From Roseburia_C amylophila (GTDB lineage: Bacteria > Bacillota > Clostridia > Lachnospirales > Lachnospiraceae), in NCBI RefSeq assembly GCF_025567465.1, contig NZ_JAOQKI010000025.1:1-39691 (forward strand): 39,691 nucleotides of DNA, in the 5' to 3' direction. The notes beneath the pieces are model-generated. The model worked only from the letters and a program-made list of their open reading frames with translations. It did no database searches and was not told where the DNA came from. A program made the position numbers and the translations under genes. Shown one piece after another: positions 15,395 through 24,300 of the stretch; the first letter of the stretch is position 1; every line of letters begins with the position of its first letter.

Positions 15395-16216
15395 TTAGAA
15401 TTTACGGCTTCCGCCTCCGGTGCTTCGTCCTCCTGCTCCGGTATGTACTGTTGTTCTGCCGGAACCACTTCCACCACCAGAAGATTCCCTCTGGATATGA
15501 CGATGGGTTACTACCTGATTTACAAAACGGTCAGTACTGTTTGTAAGATTTACATGGCTGTTCTTGTGATAATCATATTTGTACTTATCAAAATGCAGGC
15601 GATATTTTCCAATGGTGATTCCACAGAATGCACCACCGATACCCAATGCCACCAGTAAGGTAATCAGGATTTCAAACCAGGTCAGCGTATTTTTCTCGTA
15701 GTAATCATATTCCCCGGTTTCTTCATCGTAATTATACTGACCAGAAGGCACACCCTGTCCGTAATAATATTCTGCCTCATCAATCATTGCCTCCATGGCA
15801 TCTGCATACTCTGCATCTCCCATATAATTGAAGCCTTCATCCAGAATACTTTCTACTCTTTCATCCGTATAATAGCGGTTTGCTTCTCCAAAATGAACCA
15901 CTGCGATTTCACGGTTATCCATGTCAATGACAAAAGCAACGCCATCCATGCCGGTGGCATACTGGTCAAAGGTATTCTCTCCATACTCCTGGGAAGTATA
16001 CCCCTGCGCATCCTCTGTGGTAAATGCATAAATTTCCCAGCCGGTCTCACTGGAAAAATCGCTGATTTTTTCACTGATGGAATCTGCTTCACTCTGGTCA
16101 AAAAGCTCTGCATCATCATAGACGAAAGCTGCTTTTGGCTCTGATGCCATAACAGGAACAGCAAATAACATACTGCATAAAAGCAGTAATGGTACGATTA
16201 TCTTTTTCTTTACCAT
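15395..16216 (-). CDS. TPM-domain membrane protein (YdjH-like)
   Basis: This 273-residue protein begins with a signal peptide or signal anchor (KKKIIVPLLLLCSMLFAVPVMA, residues 3-24). A TPM domain follows at about residues 30-145 (FVYDDAELFDQSEADSISEKISDFSSETGWEIYAFT). One transmembrane helix lies near 180-203 (FEILITLLVALGIGGAFCGI). The C-terminal tail is Gly/Ser/Thr-rich and ends GGRSTGGGSRKF. The gene overlaps the zinc-ribbon gene by seven bases. Its order with an SPFH and a zinc-ribbon gene matches Bacillus ydjG-H-I. A role in envelope stress is inferred from that context. Confidence 0.85.
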   Translation of the reverse strand: MVKKKIIVPLLLLCSMLFAVPVMASEPKAAFVYDDAELFDQSEADSISEKISDFSSETGWEIYAFTTEDAQGYTSQEYGENTFDQYATGMDGVAFVIDMDNREIAVVHFGEANRYYTDERVESILDEGFNYMGDAEYADAMEAMIDEAEYYYGQGVPSGQYNYDEETGEYDYYEKNTLTWFEILITLLVALGIGGAFCGITIGKYRLHFDKYKYDYHKNSHVNLTNSTDRFVNQVVTHRHIQRESSGGGSGSGRTTVHTGAGGRSTGGGSRKF

Positions 16217-17304
16217 ATCAGCAGCCCTCCTAACAATCCAAGTACCAGCACTGCTGCTGATATGATTCCACTAACCAGAGTCAGCTTCTTATAATCTACC
16301 GGAAGTTCTCCACATACTTTTCCGGTCTGTCCATTCATGGAATAGTAATACATCTTGCCGTTATTGGCACGATAGGTGATGGTCCAGATTGGAAGAAGCA
16401 CATAATTCCAGTTCTCACTGCCATTAGAAAATCCGCAGTTATGTACCTTCACACCGTCGTAGCCGGATACGCTTTCCCGCAAGAGCCTGGTTGCATAATC
16501 CTTTGTCTCTCGTCTTGCTTCCTCGGCTACGCCTTCTTTTTCAATATCACGCTTCTCTGCCTGGAAGCCGGAAAGATACCCCATGGAGAAATCCTTCATC
16601 TTGTCAAACTGATATGGCAGTACACCCTCTACCAGCTCTTTGTTAGCTTTCTGTAATGCATTCAGTTCCAGATTGGAAAGAGATACATCTCCGCCACGTT
16701 CTACTTCATAGAATTTTGTCTCGGTATATTCTTCATCTCCGGAACGCCATACCCGGACACGGGTTGCCTCTGCCGAAAGATTACCGTTCATCCTGGTATC
16801 ATAAATCCAGAACGGAAAGTATACACCGGATAATTTATCAATTTGTTTCTTATTGAAAAATGCCTTTGGAACAAACTTTTTCCTGCCTACATATTCCATA
16901 AAACGTTTTTCTGCTTCTTTACGGTCAATTGCAAACGGAATGACCTTATTCGGCATATAGTTTCCGGATAATCTTCCGGAAAGCACTACCGGATTGTGGC
17001 AATAATAGCAGAAGGTTGCCGCCGTGGTTGCATCTGTTACAATCTGCGCACCACAGCTCGGGCAGGTATAAATGACTGCTTCTTCCTCTGTCTTCTTCTC
17101 TTCCTGTGTTCCGTCTGTATTCTCAGGAGCCTGGCTTCCATCCATGCTGCCGGCAGGTTTTTCCTGTTCCTCCGCCGGCTTCATGGCATCCAGTTCTTCC
17201 TGTGTAAATTTTGAGCCACAATATTCGCATTTATATGCGCCGGAAGCAGGGTCAAAAATCAGTTCGCCATCACAATTCGGGCACTTAAAACTAATTACTG
17301 ACAT
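16210..17304 (-). CDS. zinc-ribbon membrane protein (YdjG-like)
   Basis: The 364-residue protein has two zinc ribbons in its N-terminal third. The first is CPNCDGELIFDPASGAYKCEYCGS at about residues 8-31, and the second is CPSCGAQIVTDATTAATFCYYCHN at about 80-103. An acidic linker separates them. A conserved membrane-associated domain follows (GVYFPFWIYDTRMNGNLSAEATRV). A C-terminal transmembrane helix lies at about residues 340-363 (LTLVSGIISAAVLVLGLLGGLLIW). The layout resembles B. subtilis YdjG, which recruits PspA to the membrane; here no PspA is encoded nearby. Confidence 0.8.
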   Translation of the reverse strand: MSVISFKCPNCDGELIFDPASGAYKCEYCGSKFTQEELDAMKPAEEQEKPAGSMDGSQAPENTDGTQEEKKTEEEAVIYTCPSCGAQIVTDATTAATFCYYCHNPVVLSGRLSGNYMPNKVIPFAIDRKEAEKRFMEYVGRKKFVPKAFFNKKQIDKLSGVYFPFWIYDTRMNGNLSAEATRVRVWRSGDEEYTETKFYEVERGGDVSLSNLELNALQKANKELVEGVLPYQFDKMKDFSMGYLSGFQAEKRDIEKEGVAEEARRETKDYATRLLRESVSGYDGVKVHNCGFSNGSENWNYVLLPIWTITYRANNGKMYYYSMNGQTGKVCGELPVDYKKLTLVSGIISAAVLVLGLLGGLLIW

Positions 17305-17322
17305 GCAGTGCTCCTTCCTCCC

Positions 17323-18660
17323 TTATGGTCTCTGTTTTCCACAATTGCTGCAGAATTTTCCGGTATTTACTGCTCCACATTCGCAGGTCCAGTCTGCTGC
17401 CGGAGCCGGTTTTCCGCAGTTAGTACAGAATTTTCCGGTATTTACCGCTCCACACTCACAGGTCCAGTCTGTCTTTACTGCCGGTGCAGGAGCCGGTTTT
17501 CCACAGTTACAGCAGAATTTTCCGGTATTTGTTGTTCCGCATTCACAGGTCCACTCATTGCCTGCCGGTGCTGCTGCCTGCTGTGCCGGAGCTGCCTGTT
17601 GAGCCGGTGCTGCCTGCTGCACGCCTGCTGCTCCGCCTGCCATCTGTGTTCCATTATTCATCTGCTGATTCTGCTGCATGCCTGCAGTCATCTGATTTAA
17701 GCTGTCCATGCTGCTGTTGAATGCATTCATTCCCATTCCAACACCCATAAATCCGGTCATTGCACCTGCTGCATTAGAACCTGCATCACGGATACCTTCC
17801 GTAATATTTCCAACAGCAATACCACGCATTACATTCGGGTCACTACCCATCATTGCACCTTTGTTACGCAGATTGATAAGGTTAGTGGATTCCTCGTCGT
17901 AAGAGATGCTTGCAATACCTACTGCCTGAATCTCCATACCACGCATCTGGTTCCATTCCTCATCAAGAGTTTCTGACATGTATTTACTCAGCTCGCGTCC
18001 CTTGGATGATACATAGGAAATGCGGACACCATCTGCAGATAACTGATTGATGGATGTCTGTAATGCTTCTAAGAATTCAGAGATATACTGTTCATTGATA
18101 TCTGTGATTTCTACCCTGTCTTTGTTTCTTGGAATTGCTTCTGCATAGAAACGAATCGGGTCTACAATCTTAATGGAATAAGTTCCGTGTGCACGCAGGA
18201 ACAATTCTGCATTGTAGAAATTATCAAAATAGTTGATTGGATTTCTTGTTCCGAATTTGATTCCCTTGATTTCCTGAAGATTTATAAAGAATACCTTCTG
18301 TTTATCCGGTGTCTGACCACCAAATTTGATACGTGCGAAGGAATCTTTTAAAGTATCCTTTAACTGTCCGTTAAACAGGGATGGCAAAGAAGAATTATCT
18401 ACTTTGTAATATCCCGGCTCTGCAGTATAGTCTACGATTTTTCCACCATCTACTAACATCATAAACTGATTATCATATACATGGATGATGGAACCATTAG
18501 ATACGGTATCATCAGTTCCCTTTGTATTCTGTCCACGGCGAATCAACACACCTCTGGTAAAGACGGTCTGATCTCCCATATCATCCGGCTCGATTACCTC
18601 TAACCACTGATCTGCAAAACTTCCTCCAACTGCCTGTGCTACTGCTTTAATTAAACCCAT
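17323..18660 (-). CDS. SPFH-domain protein with three C-terminal zinc ribbons (YdjI-like)
   Basis: The 445-residue protein has an SPFH (stomatin/flotillin-like) domain in its first ~270 residues. It includes VFTRGVLIRRGQNTKG, RIKFGGQTPDKQKVFFINLQEIKGIKFGT and a long helical region. Alanine/glutamine/methionine-rich low complexity covers about 280-370. Three near-identical zinc modules close the protein, each with WTCECGx-NTGKFCxNCGK. SPFH proteins form membrane-associated scaffolds. It is 36 bp after the Tim44-like gene and 18 bp before the zinc-ribbon gene, so one operon is clear. Confidence 0.88.
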   Translation of the reverse strand: MGLIKAVAQAVGGSFADQWLEVIEPDDMGDQTVFTRGVLIRRGQNTKGTDDTVSNGSIIHVYDNQFMMLVDGGKIVDYTAEPGYYKVDNSSLPSLFNGQLKDTLKDSFARIKFGGQTPDKQKVFFINLQEIKGIKFGTRNPINYFDNFYNAELFLRAHGTYSIKIVDPIRFYAEAIPRNKDRVEITDINEQYISEFLEALQTSINQLSADGVRISYVSSKGRELSKYMSETLDEEWNQMRGMEIQAVGIASISYDEESTNLINLRNKGAMMGSDPNVMRGIAVGNITEGIRDAGSNAAGAMTGFMGVGMGMNAFNSSMDSLNQMTAGMQQNQQMNNGTQMAGGAAGVQQAAPAQQAAPAQQAAAPAGNEWTCECGTTNTGKFCCNCGKPAPAPAVKTDWTCECGAVNTGKFCTNCGKPAPAADWTCECGAVNTGKFCSNCGKQRP

Positions 18661-18696
18661 AACAAACCTCCTGTTTTCTTATGTTATATACTTTCA

Positions 18697-19455
18697 TTAC
18701 ACCTTTTGGTATGTAACTTCGTAAAAATGCTGCAGAGACCAAACCTGCATATTGATTGGTATTACTTCACTGCCACAGAACTCACAGTATTTCGCTCCAA
18801 GAGATGTAACCGGAGCACCGCAGTGCGGGCAGGTAAGTCCTACCCCTTTATCAGCACTGACTTTGCTCTCATCCTGGATATACATCAGTTCCATGTTGTA
18901 CTTGGTCTGTTCTAACAAATCTTTTTTACCGGAAATCAGTTTTCCGTCTTTTTCTTTATAGTGAATATGCTCCACTGCACTCTGTAGTGTAATAATGCAT
19001 TTTCCCTTTTGTTTTTCATATCTGGCAATCTCAGTCTGATGAACACGGATACGTTCATATACCTCATTTACACCTGCTGTCTGATTCTGCTCAATTCTTG
19101 CTGCCACTTCTTCTTTAAGTGCTTCCGACAGGCTCTCTGCCCTTCCTATACTATGTGCGGAAATTGCCATCAATGACAATTTCAATGCATCTTCTGCCTT
19201 ATTTTTAAACTGCACCCAGTTAAATTCCGGGAAATCCCGCTGTATCTGTGGTTCTAATAATCTTGTCATTCCGGATACGGAACATGGTGTCACAGACAGC
19301 TCCTCTTCCTGTTTCTTCCAGCCTTCCACTAAAGAATCTGTTCCAAAGAGATCCTGCGAAAATTTTCTTACTTTATTTTTCACATAGAAAAACACGCCTG
19401 CTATCACTCCCACAATGACAAGAATAATGACCAGTGGTATGATTACTTTTTCCAT
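18697..19455 (-). CDS. membrane-anchored Tim44-like/zinc-ribbon protein, unknown function
   Basis: The 252-residue protein starts with one transmembrane helix (about residues 5-27, IPLVIILVIVGVIAGVFFYVKNK). A helical-to-sheet domain covers about 60-210 (LLEPQIQRDFPEFNWVQFKNKAEDALKLSLMAI), which resembles Tim44-like domains of bacterial zinc-ribbon proteins. A C-terminal zinc ribbon follows (LTCPHCGAPVTSLGAKYCEFCGSEV, about 210-234). It starts one base after the prfB stop, so it is translationally linked to release factor 2. It is the fourth member of the membrane-stress-like set and is not one of the three Bacillus Ydj proteins. The domain call is tentative. Confidence 0.7.
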   Translation of the reverse strand: MEKVIIPLVIILVIVGVIAGVFFYVKNKVRKFSQDLFGTDSLVEGWKKQEEELSVTPCSVSGMTRLLEPQIQRDFPEFNWVQFKNKAEDALKLSLMAISAHSIGRAESLSEALKEEVAARIEQNQTAGVNEVYERIRVHQTEIARYEKQKGKCIITLQSAVEHIHYKEKDGKLISGKKDLLEQTKYNMELMYIQDESKVSADKGVGLTCPHCGAPVTSLGAKYCEFCGSEVIPINMQVWSLQHFYEVTYQKV

Positions 19456-19456
19456 C

Positions 19457-20585
19457 TTACTCTCCCATCTTCTCCGGACAGCCCAGTGACAGCCACTTTA
19501 AATATCCATTAATGAAAATATCAATATCTCCATCTAATACTGCATCTGTATTTCCCGTCTCTACGCCGGTTCTGGTATCTTTTACCATAGTATACGGCTG
19601 CAATACGTAGGAGCGTATCTGATTTCCCCAGCCAATTTCTGTGACTTCGCCACGGATATCTGCTGCTTTATCTGCATTTTCCTGCTGTTTCAATAAATAT
19701 AGCTTGGATTTTAACATCTGCATTGCCTTGTCTTTATTCATGTGCTGGGAACGCTCATTCTGGCAGGTTACTACAATTCCCGTCGGAAAATGGGTAATCC
19801 GGATTGCTGAAGATGTCTTATTGATATGCTGTCCACCGGCTCCACTGGAACGGTAGGTATCAATCCTTATATCTTCATCCTTTACTTCAATATCAATGTC
19901 TTCTTCAATATCCGGCATCACATCACATGATACAAAGGAGGTCTGACGCTTTCCTGCCGCATTAAACGGTGAAATCCGCACCAGACGGTGTACGCCTTTT
20001 TCTGATTTCAGATAACCGTAAGCATTTTCTCCGTTTACCTGAAAGGTAATGGATTTGATTCCTGCTTCATCTCCATCTAAGGAATCCAGTACTTCAATGG
20101 CAAATCCTTTATCGGATGCCCATCTTGTATACATACGGTATAGCATGGATGCCCAGTCACAGGATTCTGTTCCGCCTGCTCCTGCATGTAAGGATACAAT
20201 TGCATTGTCTTTATCATATTCTCCGGATAACAGGGTTTTGATCCGAATCTTTTCAAACGCTTCTTCGTATTCCTTTATCTCTTCTTCGATTTCCGGAATC
20301 AGGGAAACATCATTCTCTTCATCTCCCATCGCAATCAGTGTTTCAATGTCGGAAAGTTTCTCTTCCAGCTGTGCACAGACTGCCACGTCATCCTTATAGC
20401 TTTTTAACTCCTTCATCTTCTGCTGGGACACTTCTGCATCATTCCAGAAATCTGGTGCTTCCATCTCCCGTTCCAATTCTTCGATTTTTTTTGACTTATC
20501 TGCTAAGTCAAAGTGAATCCCTCACTTCCTGCAGTGGAGCCTTATAGGTTCCCAATTTGTATCGGTATGCGTCCAATTCAACCAC
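19457..20585 (-). CDS. prfB: peptide chain release factor 2, +1 programmed frameshift
   Basis: RF2 recognises UAA and UGA stop codons. The gene reads GTG GTT GAA TTG GAC from 20585 for 25 codons, then CTT TGA C at 20513-20507. A +1 slip on CTT continues the protein as DLADKSKKIEELEREM to give 375 residues in all. AGGGA lies a few bases before the slip site. The UGA forms an autoregulatory switch, as in most bacteria. The RF2 anticodon-like SPF is visible (VRISPFNAAG), as is the catalytic GGQ at residues 250-252. The GTG start is chosen from family alignment and GGTGAT upstream. Confidence 0.95.
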
Positions 20586-20631
20586 AGTATCACCAACTTT
20601 CTTATATTCTTATGATTTTCTGTATAACAAA

Positions 20632-20753
20632 GAATGTGCCTTGGCACATTCTCGCGCCTGCGCGGTCGCTTGCGACATTTACCTTATACGCCGCAGTGCG
20701 CATCCCCGCGGAGCGTTTTTTCGCTTTACAGGAAAGCAATTTCCTGTAAAGTA
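20632..20753 (+). repeat. dispersed intergenic repeat family 1, copy A
   Basis: This copy starts with the palindrome GAATGTGCC-TT-GGCACATTC (20632-20651). A GC-rich core is shared with copy C. It ends with a 12-bp-arm hairpin CTTTACAGGAAA/TTTCCTGTAAAG (arms 20724-20735 and 20740-20751). It lies between the terminator of the DNA-alkylation-repair gene and prfB. Copies B and C are at 30479-30551 and 35509-35635. Confidence 0.8.
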
Positions 20754-20758
20754 AGAAA

Positions 20759-20784
20759 AACCACTATAAACATTATAGTGGTTT
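20759..20784 (-). terminator. terminator of the FtsEX-envelope operon
   Basis: The stem AACCACTATA/TATAGTGGTT (arms 20759-20768 and 20774-20783) is followed on the minus strand by TTTTTC. It ends transcription of the DNA-alkylation-repair gene at 20831. The dispersed repeat copy A begins on its far side. Confidence 0.85.
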
Positions 20785-20830
20785 CCCGGCTTCGAATCAA
20801 TTATATTTTCCTTAATATTGGTTGAAAAGT

Positions 20831-21532
20831 CTATTTTTCTGCTTTCCGTTTCATTTTTAAGAGCATTTCCTTATCCTCTTTGGTCACGCGATAGGATTCC
20901 CTGATTTTCTGTATCGTCTTATTGTAAGTCCAGTCATCCAGATGATTTGTCCTGAGATAGGAAAGTGTTTTATCCCGGAACTTCACAAAACACACGGACA
21001 AATTCCAGGCTACTGCCATTTTCACATAATAGGCTTCCTGATGAATCTTATCCACCTCTTCTAAGACAAGGTCGATATAGTCTTCCATAATAAAATGATC
21101 TAATAACATCACAACGCCAAACCGGATGAAAAATTCTTCGTCACTGCGAAGATAAGGCAGTAAATATTCTAAAACTGCCTCCGGCTCTTTTCTGGCAATT
21201 TTTAAACTTGCACAGGTGCTGTCACATACCGACCAGTTCTTAATCTTTGGAAGAAAGGCATCAAGATACGGACGGATTCCTGCGAAATCACTTTTCACAT
21301 AGCCTAAGGTCATGCCCTGCAACATGGTCTCTTCCATGGAATCATCCGATGCCTGTAAAAGGTAAGTCTGCCAGTCTCCTTTTGCTAATTCTTTTGCATA
21401 AGAACGAAGTAAGGGCAGCCTTACTCCAAGCACATGTTTTTCCCCCGGAATCAATCCGGCGGAAAAGGTGCCAAAATCCGGTTCTGCCCATTCCATTAAC
21501 TGCTGCCGAATCTTTTCATTTAATTCACTCAT
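20831..21532 (-). CDS. DNA alkylation repair protein (AlkD-like HEAT repeat)
   Basis: The 233-residue protein is built of HEAT-like helices, as in AlkD DNA glycosylases that remove alkylated purines. Family segments include GVRLPLLRSYAKELAKGDW (about residues 33-51). The region around IKNWSVCDSTCASLK (about 95-109), a motif near the DNA-binding groove, is also present, followed by VAWNLSVCFVKF. Many such clostridial proteins are uncharacterised, so the exact substrate is unknown. Its start overlaps the small membrane gene by eight bases, so it ends the FtsEX-envelope operon. Confidence 0.88.
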   Translation of the reverse strand: MSELNEKIRQQLMEWAEPDFGTFSAGLIPGEKHVLGVRLPLLRSYAKELAKGDWQTYLLQASDDSMEETMLQGMTLGYVKSDFAGIRPYLDAFLPKIKNWSVCDSTCASLKIARKEPEAVLEYLLPYLRSDEEFFIRFGVVMLLDHFIMEDYIDLVLEEVDKIHQEAYYVKMAVAWNLSVCFVKFRDKTLSYLRTNHLDDWTYNKTIQKIRESYRVTKEDKEMLLKMKRKAEK

Positions 21533-21689
21533 GATTTATCTCTGTTGTAATTTCTGTATTCTGTGCATTGTCATGCTCTTCCGCATCCTGATACATCCCA
21601 TTAAGTACGAGAATGGTAACTACCAAAAGAATTACTGCCACCACATAGCGAATGATAAGTTTTTTCTTCTCTTCGTCATTCATCTTCAT
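21525..21689 (-). CDS. 54-residue single-pass membrane protein
   Basis: This short gene begins MKMNDEEKKKLIIRY, passes through one hydrophobic helix (about residues 15-31, VVAVILLVVTILVLNGM), and ends in an acidic tail (DAEEHDNAQNTEITTE). Its ATG overlaps the S41 protease stop by one base (TAATG) with GGAG seven bases upstream. Its stop overlaps the next start by eight bases. Tight coupling on both sides argues it is real. I do not recognise a family. A role beside the S41 protease or FtsEX is inference from position. Confidence 0.75.
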   Translation of the reverse strand: MKMNDEEKKKLIIRYVVAVILLVVTILVLNGMYQDAEEHDNAQNTEITTEINHE

Positions 21690-22987
21690 TATTCTTCTCC
21701 GTTCAATACTTCAATGGCTTTTAATATCTGATTATCCTGCATCTCATCATAAGTACCCTCGGTATCTCCGGTGTACTCATATTCAATTTCAACATCCGGT
21801 GTAATTCCGGTTCCATGGATGTTATCACCGTTTGGTGTATAATATTTTGCTACCGTAAGCTTAATGGCACTGCCATCCTTTAACTGCATGATATTCTGCA
21901 CAATGCCTTTTCCAAAGGTTGTGGTTCCAATCAGTGTTCCATAATCAAAATCCCGGATGGCTCCTGCAAATATCTCGGATGCACTGGCGGAATTGCCATT
22001 GACTAATACTGCAATCGGCATATCAAGATAATGCTCTGCATCAGAAGTATAATCCTGACGGTTGCCATATTTATCTTCCGTATAAACAACGGTTCCTTCC
22101 GGAAGAATCATATCCAACATCTGCTGACAGGATACTACCATTCCGCCGCCATTATCACGTAAATCAATAACCAGCTTCTCCATACCCTGACCCTGTAAAT
22201 CTGTAATTGCATCCGAAAACTGGGTTGGTGTATTCTCTGCAAATTCAGATACCTGTATATATCCGATATTGTTTTCTAACATTTTATAAGCTACTGTTGG
22301 AATATCTACTTTGGCACGGGACACATCAAATTCCAGATTTTCTGATTCCCCTTCTCTTTCAATTACCAGATGAACGGTGGTTCCCTCTTCGCCACGGATG
22401 TTGGTTACCAGTTCCGATAGTTCCATAGAAGTGGCTTCAATATCATCTACCTTGACTATCTTATCGCCTTCTTTTAATCCTGCTTCCTGTGCCGGAGAAT
22501 TATCATAAATATGGGTAACGGATACTTCCATGGTATTCTTATCCTGGGTAAGTCCTGCTCCGATTCCATAATAATTTGCATGGGTGGATATCATGATATC
22601 TTCATATTCTTCCGGGGTATAATACTCACTGTACGGGTCTCCGATCCCCTCAAACAAGCCTTTATACATTCCGTTAATCAAGTCTTCCCGATCCACATCT
22701 TCATAATAATCTGCATTAATCTGGTCTGCCAGATTGTCAAGCTTATTGATGACATCCTTTGAAAGCAGATCACCATCTGATGCTGTTACCGTCTGGCTGC
22801 CTCCTGTTCCACCTTTTCCACCAATTACCACAGCACCACTGTAAATACCAATCAATAATACAATCAGTAATACCGCCATGACCGAAGCAGCACCGGTAAT
22901 CGCACCACGCCAGTAAGTTCTTCTCTTTTCCTTTATTTCCTGCCTGATTGCTTCTGCTGAATTTGTCTCTTCCCTTATTTCGTCCAT
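21689..22987 (-). CDS. S41 family C-terminal processing peptidase
   Basis: This is a membrane-anchored serine protease of the CtpA type. The 432-residue protein has one N-terminal transmembrane helix (about residues 27-50). A PDZ domain lies at about 150-230 (DNSPAQEAGLKEGDKIVKVDDIEA). The catalytic core has the Ser in GNSASASEIFAG and the Lys in TTFGKGIVQ, forming the Ser-Lys dyad. Family members process envelope proteins and peptidoglycan hydrolases. Its position between the M23 activator and FtsEX-linked genes makes that a good guess here. Its substrate is unknown. Confidence 0.93.
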   Translation of the reverse strand: MDEIREETNSAEAIRQEIKEKRRTYWRGAITGAASVMAVLLIVLLIGIYSGAVVIGGKGGTGGSQTVTASDGDLLSKDVINKLDNLADQINADYYEDVDREDLINGMYKGLFEGIGDPYSEYYTPEEYEDIMISTHANYYGIGAGLTQDKNTMEVSVTHIYDNSPAQEAGLKEGDKIVKVDDIEATSMELSELVTNIRGEEGTTVHLVIEREGESENLEFDVSRAKVDIPTVAYKMLENNIGYIQVSEFAENTPTQFSDAITDLQGQGMEKLVIDLRDNGGGMVVSCQQMLDMILPEGTVVYTEDKYGNRQDYTSDAEHYLDMPIAVLVNGNSASASEIFAGAIRDFDYGTLIGTTTFGKGIVQNIMQLKDGSAIKLTVAKYYTPNGDNIHGTGITPDVEIEYEYTGDTEGTYDEMQDNQILKAIEVLNGEE

Positions 22988-23003
22988 CTTTCTTCCTCTT
23001 TTA

Positions 23004-24221
23004 CTATTTACTCAGATAATTCCATGGGCTTACATAGCTTCCATTTAAGGATACGCCAAAATGTAAATGATTTCCAGTAGATATACCGGTACTTCCTACC
23101 TGGGCTATCGTCTGTCCCGCCGTGACTTTATCACCGGTGGATACCAAAAGTGCCGAAGCATGCCCATATACTGTATATAGCCCGCTGCCGTGGCTGATCA
23201 TTACATAGTTGCCCATTCCATTATTATAGCCTGCATAGGAAACCGTTCCATCTGCCGCCGCCACAATACTCGCACCATAGCTTGCCCCAATATCCAGTCC
23301 CTTATGATTAGAGGATGCTCCCTGGGTCGGAGATAATCGCGTTCCGTAATCACTGGTTACCCTGGTACTGCTCGGACACGGCCATACAAAAGCCCCGCCA
23401 CCGTATACATCTCCGGGAGTCGTATCCGGAGTAGTTCCATTTTCCTCTGCTTCCTGTCTTCGTTTCTCTTCTTCCGCTTTTTTTCTGGCTTCCTCTGCCT
23501 GAATCTGCGCAATAATTTCATTCTGTGCATCAATCTCTGCCTGTACTGCATCTGCATCCGACTGTGCCACCGTAATGTCACTCTTTACCTTATCCAGTTC
23601 GTCTTCCTTGGCATCCATCAGAGCCTGCACGGTCTGCTGCTGGGATTCTACCTGTGCCTTCAATTCTTCCAGCTCTGTATATTGCTGTTCTAACTGTTCC
23701 TTGGCATCTGCCACGGTCTGTACACTGTCATTGTACTGCTGCAGCATATCTCTATCATATTCTGAAATCTGCCGGATATATTCTGCCTGATTCAAAAATT
23801 CTGTCATACTGCCGGATCGAAAAAAAGCTTCCAGATATGACATTTTTCCACTATTTTCATACATGAACTGAATCCTTTTGCTCATAGCTTCTGCCTGGCT
23901 TGCCACATCCGCCTGGGCATCCTCTAATTCGCTCTGGGTATCTGTAATCTCGGCACTCTTTTCCTCTAACTGTGCCTGTGTATTGGTAATTTCAAGAGAA
24001 ATGCTTGTAAGCTGCTGATCTAATTCCTTTACCTTCGTCTGAATATCAGCCTTGGAATCTTTCAGCCCATCAATGACACCTTGGGCCTCCTCTAACTGCT
24101 TCTCTAAATTTTCTTTTTCCTTCTGTGCATCAGACAGGCTGCTGGCAGATATCTCCATCACCGGAGAAAGTAACATCACAGCTGTCAGTATTGCGGTTGT
24201 TACTTTTCTTCGTATCTTCAT
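23004..24221 (-). CDS. M23 peptidase / murein hydrolase activator (EnvC-like)
   Basis: The 405-residue protein has a signal peptide (residues 1-26, ending AISAS). A long coiled coil covers about 30-250 (AQKEKENLEKQLEEAQG), and a proline/threonine linker follows. A C-terminal LytM/M23 domain carries SSNHKGLDIGASYG (first metal histidine) and HLHFGVSLNG (second), with VYGHASALLV between. The coiled coil plus M23 layout is that of EnvC-type partners controlled by FtsEX, which is the neighbour upstream. It may itself be catalytic, because the zinc residues look intact. Confidence 0.9.
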   Translation of the reverse strand: MKIRRKVTTAILTAVMLLSPVMEISASSLSDAQKEKENLEKQLEEAQGVIDGLKDSKADIQTKVKELDQQLTSISLEITNTQAQLEEKSAEITDTQSELEDAQADVASQAEAMSKRIQFMYENSGKMSYLEAFFRSGSMTEFLNQAEYIRQISEYDRDMLQQYNDSVQTVADAKEQLEQQYTELEELKAQVESQQQTVQALMDAKEDELDKVKSDITVAQSDADAVQAEIDAQNEIIAQIQAEEARKKAEEEKRRQEAEENGTTPDTTPGDVYGGGAFVWPCPSSTRVTSDYGTRLSPTQGASSNHKGLDIGASYGASIVAAADGTVSYAGYNNGMGNYVMISHGSGLYTVYGHASALLVSTGDKVTAGQTIAQVGSTGISTGNHLHFGVSLNGSYVSPWNYLSK

Positions 24222-24253
24222 CTTATTCTCATCACCTTTTATATATTCAAAAC

Positions 24254-24294
24254 AGGGTATCCCTGTGACTGCCCCAGTACACAGGCGATACCCT
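24254..24294 (-). terminator. hairpin between ftsX and the M23 gene
   Basis: On the minus strand AGGGTATC-G-CCTGTG pairs with CACAGG-GATACCCT (arms 24294-24280 and 24267-24254), 14 bp with one bulge. GTTTTG follows, a short T-run. It is probably a partial terminator that lowers expression of the hydrolase relative to FtsEX. Confidence 0.55.
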
Positions 24295-24300
24295 TTGTCC

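Noticed and set aside
20476..20585. prfB as a truncated or broken gene
   Set aside because: The in-frame TGA is the standard programmed frameshift site, not a lesion.
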